Shown here one piece after another: positions 31,141-44,100 of a stretch of 64,000 nt of DNA. The stretch is from Tanytarsus gracilentus. Lineage: Eukaryota; Arthropoda; Insecta; Diptera; Chironomidae. Each line of letters starts with the position of its first letter. Position 1 is the stretch's first letter. Under the pieces are notes generated by a model. That model ran no database searches. It was not told where the DNA came from and saw only the letters and a list, made by a program, of their open reading frames with translations. The stretch covers positions 186,001 through 250,000 of the forward strand of contig JAXRKN010000032.1 of the NCBI GenBank assembly GCA_038502055.1, written 5' to 3'. Made by a program: the position numbers and the translations under genes.

Positions 31141-34100
31141 CTGCAAAGTGACCAAAAGATTTTATATTTGTCCCCTCGTAAATTCAAAACTACAAAATTT
31201 AAATTGCAAATTATTCATTAACAACAAGAGTAAAAACTTGTCTCCTTGTTCTCAGTATGCGATCATCAGAAGGTAAAATTTAAAAATTATAAATTCATAA
31301 GAGCACAACGAAAAGACGACAATGCGCACTGTTGATATATACGAAAATCTAATTTTTGTACAGAAGAATTTTTTAACGCGGGTTTAGTACTAATACGTGA
31401 GTGGGCAGCAACAGAATTGGCAAAGAAAGTTCTTTTCGTGGGAATTGAAAAAAATTTGCAATAACAAGGGAGAAACAAAATTTAAAATATGTTTTCAACC
31501 TAAAGTTATTCTTAAAAAGTATTAAAGGAAATTACATTGCTCTATCAGGAGTCCGACGCGAGAGTAATTCAAACTACAACGTAGATTTTTTCTTCCCGAA
31601 CAAAACTTATAGGTGGAATTATTTCAAAAAATTCAATGAAAATTTTATCGACATGGACCAAAAAAGAGACACCATTCAAATTTTCCTCAAAAATTTTTCT
31701 GGATTCGAAAATCACTTAAAGAAAGCTGTAAAATGTCATTTAGGATTAAAATTAAACCTTAATGTATTAGTTATTAGTCCGCAAAAATCAATTTTTATCT
31801 CTAATCATTCAAGAGATACGAATATCTTTCTGAAATCACAACCAAAAACAAGATGGGTCTGCAAACGGCGTTGCCATTTCCAATAGCTCCGCTGTCTTAG
31901 ATTAGTCCCCCGTAGTTCTGAAAAATGGACATTAGTGGCACTCCTGGCCGACCATGATGGACATTCCTCAAAAATCGTCAGTGTCAATCAATTCCTGATG
32001 CAATGACGAGTTTAACGACATACATGAAGCCATAGTTCTGAAAAATGGACATTAGTGGCACTCCAGGCCAGCCATGATGGACACTCCTCAAAAATCGTCA
32101 ATGTCAATCGATTCCTGATGCAATGACGAGTTCAACGACATACATGAAGCCATAGTTCTGAAAAATGGACATTAGTGGCACACCAGGCCGGCCATGATGG
32201 ACACTCCTCAAAAATCATCAATGCCAATCGATTCCTGGTCAAATTACGAGTTCAACGATACCCATGAAGCCATAGTTCTGAAAAATGGACATTAGTGGCA
32301 CTCCTGGCCGGCCATGATGGACACTCCTCAAAAATCATCAATGTCAATCGATTCCTGTTGCAATGACGAGTTCAACGACACCCATGAAGCCATAGTTCTG
32401 AAAAGTGGACATTTTGGCTGTCTGTGGCACTACTGGCCGTCCATGATGGACATTCATCAAAAATCGTCAATGTCAATCGATTCCTGATGCAATTACGAGT
32501 TCAACGATACCCATGAAGCCATATAAGTAAAAATTTGTATGAAAAAGGACATTTTTGCACTCAGGGACGGTCCTTGAAGGGTCGTACCTCAAAACTAAAT
32601 ACTTCTTGCACAACTAGAGCCAAAACCCGATCTTTAGCCACAAACCCGAATCAAATCCGACCAGCCGTTCTTGAGATATGGCGTTCACTAAGATCGTGAG
32701 AAAGTGAGAAAGTGAGAAAGTAAGAAAGTGAGAAAGTGAGAAAGTGAGAAAGTAAGATGACTTAAATGGCTCTAACTCCTCGTAGGAGCAACCGATTTCA
32801 AATCTGTTTTCGCCAGTTTGTAGGGTTTGGCTAGGCCTATCATTTGAGTATATGTTTTGGTATTGCACAAGGTAATGTCTTGGCACTAGGGGCTGAAAAC
32901 AGGTTTTGGAAAAATCCAAAATTAATATATAGCGGAGCTATAAAAGTGGCGTTCTCAGTTTCACTGTTCTCTTTGCAAAAAGCTCCTATGTATTTCGTTT
33001 TCCACAGTGTTTCATTTTCCACTGTGTTCCATTTTCCATCGTGTTTCATTTTGATGAAAAATTCTCACCGCGTGTTTCTCTCTCCCATGCAAACTTATTT
33101 ATTCAATTTAATTAACTTTTATGAGTCTGCGAGAATTTTGTAGTAGCAGGTGGTCTTCTTCTCGATTGACGGAATCAAATAAAAAAATTTGAAGAAAATC
33201 CTTTGATCCGTGCGACCTGTAGAGCGCAAAACGTCGCCCGGATGCACTCTTTTGACGATCCTGCCTGACCTGGGCCGTGGATCATATAAGTGTGTATACT
33301 TTTTAGATTCGAAATAATAAAAGATTCGATAGCCTTGCATGTGGCAGAAGTTATAGATCGAAGTATGGCTTTTTGAAGGCAGCAGGTGACAAAGAGAGTT
33401 TTCTCTCAAGATCGAAAACAATATATAGCGACGCTATAAAAGTAAGTCTTAAAATTTCTGACAAATTTCGAAACCAATATGAAATTTTGAAATTTGGATA
33501 CCTCAATATTGACAGTAAGAACTCTACTAAGTTTCATGAATCAAGTCCAACCCAAAGAAGACAAGTTTAACAAAGAAATTGTACCCATAGTTTTGACAAA
33601 TGGCCATTTTGGACATAACTCGAAAAACATTTTTGTCAATTTCTGGTCCAATTCTGAAATAAACGAAATGCAAGTAACTATATAATGAAACATTTGTATG
33701 AAAAATGGAGGAATTACTCAAAAAATTATCGAAATTATAGAAATTCACCAGAAAATTATGTCGGCTTTGTGATCAAGTCCCTTGATAATGAAAACTAATA
33801 GTTCATAAACACAAAGTCACATATATGATCAGTCTAAAATGATTTATTGCAGTGAGCACAACAGTTTTTATAGAAGACTGTAACTGTCCGATTATTCAAT
33901 TCGCAATTATTTTCTACCTCACTTGGTTTAAATCTAATTCCTATTATCTCAATCTTTCACTCTTCGTCTCTAACTTTTGTACTGCCGTCTCTTATAATGT
34001 TCATAAAACAACATCGTGTTTTTATGTGGTAGGGAAAAAAATAAGGAAATTTTTCTCGAATTTGGATTCTCCATGTCATTTCAGCAACTTAGAAAAATTT

Positions 34101-35159
34101 CCTTCTATTCTAACCTCTCTGACTTTTTAAGTGCTATAACTACACAGGGAATGAACAAATATTAGTTTTCAAATTAAGAGTAAATGAATCAGGAAATGAA
34201 TTTATTTGAAACACACTGAAAATAATTTAAAACTTATTGTAGTAATAAATTGCCACCCCTTGAAAATCTGGAAGAGTTTCACGACACAAGCGGCTAGTTC
34301 CTACACGACAAAATTTTCGAATACCAAGTATAGTCAACAATATTTTATCCTATCTAACGAGACTCGATTAAGTACATTCTTTCTTTATTTCAGTAAGAAT
34401 AAAAAATTTAAAAGCTTTAAAAACAAACAGTTACACTATTTTGTCTATTATGCGTAATAACCAGGGGTGAAATTTATATTTTTATATAACCGAAAAAAAA
34501 TCAGTTGACTCTGGCCGGCTTTAGCCGATCGAAAAAAACTTCGGTCGGCTAAAACCGAAAGTTGCAAAAAGGTCATCGGCTAATAACGCTCGGTCGACTT
34601 AAACCCCTGGTCACTTCTAAATCGAAAGCATTTGTTTGATGCTTCTTGTGAATCAGAAATTTTTCATTTACCATCGAACGCTCAAAAACGTTAAAAAAAG
34701 ATCTCTCGTCATGCTTACAAAAAATGTTTCAAAACTCATTCGTTTGTGTTGCCGCGTAACCCAACATATCAGATCAGTATTTGAAAATCAAGTGCATAAA
34801 AAAACCAGTCTAAATCAATCCAGACATTTTAGTTAATCCGAACATTTATAGCTATAAAAATAAGTTTATTAGACAAAATTTTGAAAATTTGACCTTACGA
34901 CTTACGAGCTTTAAGAACCTAAGTCCTAAGTACCTCAGACCTATTCCATTTCTAATTATCTAATTATCCTAATTATTCTAATTATTTTCTTAATTTTTTT
35001 TGGATAATTAGGATAATTAAAATAATTAGATAATTAGGAATAATTAGTTGAAGTTGTCGCGCAGCGATAACCCTTATCCTAATTATCCTAATTATTCTAA
35101 TTATTATGTTCGGATGCTTTTACTTGATTGATTATGTCTCTTTTTCTCTCTATCACTCT

Positions 35160-35194
<35 letters not shown>

Positions 35195-38100
35195 ATCTTT
35201 AAGATTTTGATGCTCAATCATACTAGATATCTTTCATCTGTCCTTTTGTAAATCATTATGTTCTAATAAAAATTTAGAGTGATAGAGAGAATAAATGAGT
35301 GTCAATCGTTATTCAATGCTAATCAAATATTCTAATTATCTTTTTTTTACCGCTGTAGGCTGAGATCTCGATGGAACAGACGAACGGACAGACAGAAAGA
35401 TGAGTATATAAGCGTTACCACAACTTTGTTGGGCTACGCTAAAGAAACGAAGTAAAGGAGGAGAAAAAAATTTAATCGCATCGACTCGCTTTAAATATTT
35501 TTTTCGTCACTCACTTTTATAGCGTTATGCAACGACGTTGTTCCTGAAATCTCTTTTCGTGATGGAAAAGGTAGTGAGAGATGTTAATGAGCTTTGTAGA
35601 TTAGAAATTTTTTTATAAGAGTCGTTAGAATAAAAAAAAATTAATGCCCCAAACACAAAATTTTCTCAGCCACATTGATCAAAATCAGTGAACTAAGTCG
35701 ATTGATCGAGTCGAGGTCAGTCGATAAGAAAATCGATCTGGAATAGAGATTTCATTCAGTAGATTTTTTTACCGATCGACTGGACCGATTGGTTATTCAA
35801 TTAATCGATTGCAGTCGATTGGAGTCGATCGATTTTTATATCTTATCTTCGATGAAATACAGTTTTTAAAACTTTATTCTCAGATTTTTCTCACTTAAAA
35901 CAATTAATAAGAACTTTTTATTAGAAACTATTTTATGATTTAAAATTATAATTAACTTCTTTTTACCTATCAACTGCAATCGATTCCAGTCGATAAAAAC
36001 TGGAAAGACTGAAATCGATTTCATTCAGTCGTTAAAAAAATCGATCGACTGAAATTGATTTTTCGATTGACTGACTGACTTCGACCGATCGACTTAAACC
36101 ACTGATCAAAATGTATTCGTGTAGTTAGTTTTATCTTATTCAATGTTTTTTCAAGTTAAATTCTAATTTTGTCTAAGTAGCCTAAAATTAGAACCTAAGT
36201 TGTCTACAGCAAAACGTTAATTTTTTAAAGGGAACGTCTATTCGAATTTTAATTGATTAGTAAATATTATAGAAATAGCAAAACAAAGCTACGCGTGGTT
36301 AGCGAAAAAGAGAGAGGTTGAAATACTATTCAACCCTGAGATCAATTAATACACACATGAGATGTTTTCTATCTATATACGTGATTATCAAAAAGATCAT
36401 TTAAAACATAAAGTGTTTGCATGTAGTATGTAGTACATACCTGCTGGCAATTTGCTTTTAAGCATATCCATCGCCACAACATTGACAATTAGGATCCAAA
36501 TCGGACAATCGAGAATATCATTTTCAGACTTTACGAACGTTAATAAAGATAAGCACTGAGTCTCGAGACGGCGACGGTCGGGATACGAGCGACTGAGTTC
36601 TCGATTAACATTCGATTGGAATTTTTTCATATCAAAGATCTGGAGAAATAAGGGTTATTAGAAATAAACATAGTCTAATTTCGACTTTAATTATCTGACC
36701 TTTACAATTTTTTCATGGTCTAAGCTGTGATTTGGTGCTTTAAGAACTTCACTTCCAATGGCAGTTTCCTCATTTGATGCACTACCCGTGCTCTTAACAT
36801 AGACATTGCTCTTTGAATAGCGCCTTACAAGCACATTGCCAGCATCGTCCATTTTAATTTTTACACCCTACATAAAAAAGATTATTAATTGGATTTTAAA
36901 AATTGAGCAATTGAGTAAATTAGCGGCTACGTAAAATATCATTGATCTAGTTTTAACAATGAATATATGGACAGCTGTGGACAAAAACATTACACCAAAA
37001 ACGATTAAATAATATTTAAATTCTAGGTTTCAGAAAATATACCCTGTTTTTTGGTTACAAGTCGGCAGAGAGGTATCATAAATCAGGTGGGAGAGACTTT
37101 ATAGACACTTTTCAGACTATTTTCGACATCACATTAGTTTTCCAGTAAAATTTGCATTTTTATTTTGAGATTTTTTCTCACTAACACTAACACAAGCATT
37201 CTCTGCCGTACTTCTTAAGTGCAAATCCTGGAAACTATTTCTTACATTATTTAACTTTCAATCAATTATAATTATTTCGACAAATTTTGACAGCTTAAAA
37301 AATTTACCATTCCAGTTGAAAGCACTTAAATTTTAGATTAGATTAGATTAGATAACAGTCAGGTAGCCACTACCGAAGTAGGAAGAAGTCCGACGCAACC
37401 TCACATGATCGACCCGCGATTCCTCAGAAAAGCGAAGCCTAGTTGGCTACTTAGGCAAGTATCGTCTTTTTACAGAACGATACGAACCTCAGGTACGAAC
37501 ACACCCCTGACTGGAGTAAATACAATTAGATAATCATTAGTGGAAACCGATGCCGGGCAAACACCCTCTATCATAGGCTTTGGTTAATAGGGAATTTAAA
37601 AATACTTTTACGGCAATGTTAGTGTGTAAGTGTTTTTGTTTTTGTAAGTTTTTGTTTTCGAATGATTTTTGTTTGTAGTTTCTAGAGAAACTACGGTTAA
37701 GAACAGTCTTGTTTACTGAACAGATATTACAGTTTCCAACTAATCACAACCAAATCAACATTTTATTTATTTCAAATCACTTGGAGAAAAGCCGTGATTC
37801 CACCTCTACCTTCCTCAACTGTTACTATTGTTCACAGTTGGATTGATTAAAACGGCTATGGATATGGCTGATAAAAACGTCAATATTTGGTTCATTTTAT
37901 TTGTATGTTATTTTAACGGTTTTTGGGTGATTTTTTGTCTCCTCGACACTATAACAACTTTAATTAAAATTAAAATTTTACTGTTCTCAAAATATGCCAA
38001 ACGCTGGCCATTCATTATTCAAGGTCGAATTCAATTGTAAGTTCAATTATGTGCAATAGTAATGTTTGAGCAAAAAAAAACTATATTAGAGCTCCGCTCT

Positions 38101-41100
38101 CTTTTGTTTTCAGTTTTCTAAGAATTCTCTCTTTTGTCCATTCTGTCCTTCCACGAGCCTTAATCAAAAAACTACTGGGTACAAAAGTTGGGCCTGGAAT
38201 TTGGGGTTTTAATTTTCAACGGAATTACTGGCTAAACTGCCAGTCACTCACTTTTGCATCATTTCCATTATAAAAAAAAATGTTTCAAAACTCACACGTG
38301 GGTGTTGCCGCGTAACCCACTGTAACAGATCGGTATTGAAAGTCATTTTGGGGAAGCCTTTTAGGTGAAGCATTGGGGAAGCCTCTGGGGAAGCCTTTTA
38401 GGGGAAGTCTTTTTGGGGAAGCCTTTTAGGAAAAGCCTTGGGGAAGCCTTTTAGGTGAAGCCTTACCTTATGATGTTGACTCTTCCGTGGTTGAAATATA
38501 AATGAGCTTGAGAGAGAAAATTTTTGCCTTATATATGAAAAATTGGGGAAGGCTTAGAGAAATCATTTTAGAGAAGTTATTTTCCATTATGTTCCATTTT
38601 CCATCATGTTCCATTTTCCATTATGTTCCATTTTCCATTATGTTCCATTTTCCATCATGTTCCATTTTCCATCATGTTCCATTTTCCATCATGTTCCATT
38701 TTCCATTATGTTTTATTTTCCATTATGTTCCATTTTTCATCATGTTCCATTTTCCATCATGTTCCATTTTCCATCATGTTCCATTTTCCATTATGTTCCA
38801 CTTTCCACCATGTTCCACTAGCAACCAATTCCTGGTCCAATCCCGAGTTCAACGATACCCATGAAGCCATGCAATTTTGTATGAAAAATGGACATTATGG
38901 CCGTCCGTGGCACGACCTATGGTCATGACCCAAAAAATTCCTAAAATGGGCTAATATAGACCCTAAGAGCTACCATCTGGCGAAAACCCGAAGTCTCTAG
39001 CTGGTCTAGGGGCTGAGATCTCGATGGAACAGACGGACAGACGACAGACGACAGACGGAAATGCGAGCATATAAGCGTTACCACACTAGTGTGGGTTACG
39101 CTAAAAATGAAGAAGTTTTCTGAATATGAAATTTTAGGTCGACTATTCACCTGTCCTATGTGACGCTTTAATTCTTCTGTCTTATAATCTCGCATTGGAT
39201 TATCAAAGCCACAAAGTCCGATTCTGTAAAAAAAATAAGGAACAACATTATTTCAATATTTCAAAATTCTAAAGAAGCGTAAAGAGTTGATGTTCAAGTT
39301 TTAAAGTACATTTTCGAAACCCGCCAGGGAAGGTCTGTGGCTGTGGTAGTTCAAGGGGCCCACAACTCCCATTTAAATCCATATAAATTTAAGATAGATT
39401 TTAAATTATACAAACAGTCATTTTACATTTTTAAACTAAAATTTTGTATGAACTTTACATCGTAAAAAGATAGACTTTAAATTTTTTTGTATCATTTTTA
39501 TTTGAAATCACGCGTCGCTAATCGTTTTTTAACATTAATTTTACATTGTCTGTACATTGATTTTACAATTTCGGTGCAGATAGGGTACGAGTTCAACAAT
39601 TTGTTTAACAAACGTTGATTTAACTAACTATTTTGTCAACCAAATTGAAAAACTAAGTATGAGGCAATGTGAGAAACCTAAAAATAAGGGAATCATGAAT
39701 TGATTTCTATAATTCTTCAGAAAATAAAAGTTTTCTAACGATTCATTAAAAATTAGGTTGTAGAATTTCTGCAGAAAAAATATTCTCCAGAATATTTTCT
39801 GCAGAATTTCTGGTGATTTTCTTCAGAATTTCTCCATAATTCTCCAGAAATTCTGGATGGTAGCTGACGCATAATCAACCAGTGTGCATTTCTACATTGT
39901 AACATTCTTACAAAAGTGGAGCTTTATATGATTAATAAGAAATAAGAAATTAGGATTCTATATTTTATTTTCAAATTGAATTTTAATTATAATAACTCTT
40001 TTAAAGCTAAAAATTATGGTTAAATTCCTGTCGGATTCATAATTTACTAACATTTTATTAAGAGAGATTAAGACCAATTAATTCTTTTACAATAGAGACG
40101 TTTCCCATTCAAATCTCAAGTTACGACCACAGTGACTGCCTATAAAATCGCATCCTATTCTATCTTTTAAAATTATGTATAAACGAATCAGAAAAAATTA
40201 CTCAACAAAGAATATTTTTTAATTACACCATAAGAGTTGCGGCGACTCCTGTCAAGGCCGTTGACTGAAATGCGCTAAGTACTGACACAAGTTAAATTGG
40301 ACGGAAGAAAAAAGAGAGGATAATTTTCGAAGGTCATTCTGTCGATTATGGTAAAAAGAGTATGAATGCTTCTAAACCCACACTTCGTTTATTCACTTAA
40401 ACAACAACTCAGGAGAGATTGCGTCATATAGTAGACAGCAACTGCACACAACAATGCTGCTGCATGGATTGCACTCGATTTTCTTAACGATTGCTGAACA
40501 TTGTTGCAATGAAAACTAAGGTATAAAAATCAAAACACTCACCTCATTCCATCAAATCCATCATCGCTGCCATTAACCGTCAGCACGGGTGCACGAGCAT
40601 AAGCTTTTGCTACACGACGATTTCGTTCAAATACAATTACTTTTGCCCATATTTCGTCATCGATCTGTGTCCATTTGTCTAGCACTTCCTGAATATGTTC
40701 CTGGAAAAATAAAAATTTATTATACAACGTGTCGTTAAAAGTTTTAAAGGTAATTTTTCAAATCACCCTAAAATTGCTTCGAGCATTGCTATTTAAAATA
40801 ACTTGTTAATTGTCTAAGGAATAACAAGAACAGACCCCATTTTGCTGAGTTTATGTTAACAGTTAACATTAAATTTATGCCTATTTCTTACATTTTATTT
40901 TAATTTTAAATTAAATTTTTTTGTGCAAAAAAGGGAAACAAAATGAAGATAAGAAATTAAAATATTGCCACTCGCTCTTTGCGTAGTTTTCAACCCTCTT
41001 AATTAGAATTTTTATTATATCGTTAAAATGGGTTCGTTATTATTTTTGTGATTTTATAACAATGTAAATTTAAAATAAAAAACGAACGATTTGTAACTAA

Positions 41101-44100
41101 ATCTCCACTTTTGTAAGAATGTAGCAATCTAGCGATGTAATTTATAACGCTCTAACAAGACAATTCATGAACGGAATATATAATATTACCGGATTTTTAA
41201 AAAAATTCGAAAAATTAATTAAACTATATTTTTGACTGTCATAGATATGCCCGAGAATTGTCAAAGATATGTCTACAAAATGTATGCAATATGTATGCAA
41301 CATTGCATATCTCGGGCACATCTATGACAGTTTACTGACTGCTGCATGGCGTATACTCTTAACAGAGCGACGCCCATTTCAGATAGCATATCCAAGACAT
41401 ATCTCGGGCATATCGAAAACCTATGTTGGTAGGGAATAAGCTAAATGGCTGCGCTTTAGCGCAACCCCACAGTCTAGATCTATGATCGCAGTATACTAGA
41501 AACTAGAGCTACGGGCGGCTTGCCGCCTACAAACTCAAATATCTTCTCAACCGTTCTGACCTCCAAATAATGTAAATTTAATGAACTTACACAATCAAGG
41601 CTAGTTATAGTGTAATGCATCGTGTTCTCACATGGAGTCTTTTTTGATTCAATTACCACCTCAGCCGAGTAAAGCGATGAAAAAATCTATTGTGTCTTAT
41701 GCAAAAGAAGAATAAAAACATAAATTTTTTGTGTTTCACTTTCGGAAATAAAATGTTGTGTGGTACATTCATTAACAAAGACCGGATGTCATTCTGATTG
41801 CATAATTTTGCTTTTTTTGCATTTTTCAATTTCTTACTGTGTGTGAAAATTTATGGTTCAACTTTTTTAATTCATATCAATGGTGGCTGGCTGGCGATGA
41901 TTAGAACAAATTCTTAATTAAGTTAAATAAAGAATTGAAGCATTGATTGGACGTTGATTTAACGTAAGTCATACTGTAAATTTATCATTCATGTATGAAG
42001 TTAATTATATACCCAAACTCGACTACACTTGCAAATCCCGAATTATTTTTGGCAGCGCCAAAATTTTTATTCATTAATTAGTTAAAATTAATGCTCACGT
42101 TCTAATAAGCAAATTAATTGCTCGCCTCTCTTGTTTATTTAGAGGAGAATGAAGAAAAAGAGCGCAGTTTTGCTTAAGTAGTATTCAAAATGAAGCAGAG
42201 GTTAAAATATTAACTGTTTTAGGAAGAAAAATTCTCATTTTTTTTTTTTGTTTTTGCAGGAAAAGCATCAGCTGTACAATTTGCATAATGTTATGGGTTT
42301 AATTGGGCCTAAAGACTAGCGATGCATAAAAACCCTCGATCAAAATTTAGAAAAAAACTTTTAAAATTTCACACATTTATGCATTCTCATAAAATTTTTA
42401 TTGAATTGTACACGACATGGAACTCAGCAAAAATTAAAAAAGCTTTTTTTCTTTTTTAATTATGCTTGATCGCTATCCTTGCATTCATTAGAGTTGCTAA
42501 TTTGATATCATTTCCTTTTTATAATTAAAGGAATTGGAAGGAATTATTTACCTTATTGTAGTGACTCAGGAGCACCGAGTAAATTTATGGAATTAATTAT
42601 TTATTTGGCGAGGTAATTATTTTTTATTTTACTAATTAGTATCAAGTACTAGATAATAATATAATATGTAAAAAAACCTTAGGGAGAAGCGGTAAGCTTC
42701 AAGTATTGGCAAATGAATTAAACTTAACGAAAAATTTAAAGCAATTTATAGCGAGACAGAAGAGAGATGAGAGACCCGAAGAAGGAGAGACAGTCTACAA
42801 TTTTTTGAAAAACCTCGCACACATCGTGTTTTATAAAAATATTTGTTTTTTCATGCTTATTAAATAAATTTATGATAAATTTCTGAATTATAAAATGTTC
42901 TAAAGAGAAAATTATTGAAAATATAGTTAAATTACAGTGAAGAAAGTCCAAAGAAAGTACACAAACATGATAAAATAAAAGAGTCGAATGATTAAAAAGA
43001 AGTAAAAGTTAAGGAAGAGTAAAAACGTGGTAAAAAGTATATGAATAAACGACAAGTGGTACGATATATTAACATAGTGGAATTAAATTGTGGTCAAGAG
43101 ACAAATTTAAATCCGCGGATAGTGCAGACTTTGTCTGTTTTCGGGTATTTAACCTGCAAGTAAACGATTTTCGACCATTGATGATATCCATCACACAATT
43201 GTTTGACCCGTTCCTAGAAATTGGTCTCCATTCGAGTCAACCACGAAGAACGGTTATTCACCAAACCCCCACGGAAACAGATACAATTGCGGGTAGTTCG
43301 CTACAAATTCTTATAAGTTAGTTTTTTAATGATAATTAATTCGAAGGCTTAATTTTTTTCGGTTTAATCATTTGCAGTAATTTAGTGTCCATAAAAATAT
43401 TGCAGTTGAAGTATTGCGATAGACTGCAGTGAGCGAATCTAATAGATTTTATGTTTTTAGCTGATTTACAAGATACATCTATCTGTGCTTCGAAGAATTG
43501 TTGCAGTTGTGAATAAACAATGAAGCTGGTACAATCACGAACTAGATGATGATGAGAAAGAATCTATTCGAGGTCACATGCATGTTTTCATGATATTATT
43601 TTTTTTAAAGTAATATTTTATATATACTCTGCTTTTTACACTAGTGTGCAAATGTCAAGAACTTCATTGGATAGCAACTCATGTTATTTTACACAAGCTA
43701 GCATAGTAAAAGATGATGAAATGCTCTTTGGATGCACCTTCGTGACGGGTGATGTGATAGACACGATACCTAGAGAGGATTTTTAATGGATGTTACAAAT
43801 TATTATTTCATTCCACTAAAGTTTTTCCAGGAGTTTTTCTAAAATATTTTTTCCTTTTTTCCATGATCTTACATTGATTGTGTCAAGTGTGAATTGGCTT
43901 TAGTTGATAAAAGTATGTTCAAAAAAATGAATGATCCCAAATAAATGAGATTGCGATGATAATATGTTGATGGACATATCATGATCCGTGATTGATTGAA
44001 AACAGAACATGAGAGAGACTCACGTTCTTCACTGGTCATTCAAAAGATGAAAATGGGGCTATTGAACGGAATCAAATCAATCAACATAAGCCTGCCTTGT

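Noticed and set aside
38502..38928. Three overlapping forward frames of CSIFH/VPFSIMFH repeats
   Set aside because: The 17-bp minisatellite is open in every forward frame; no start context or family.
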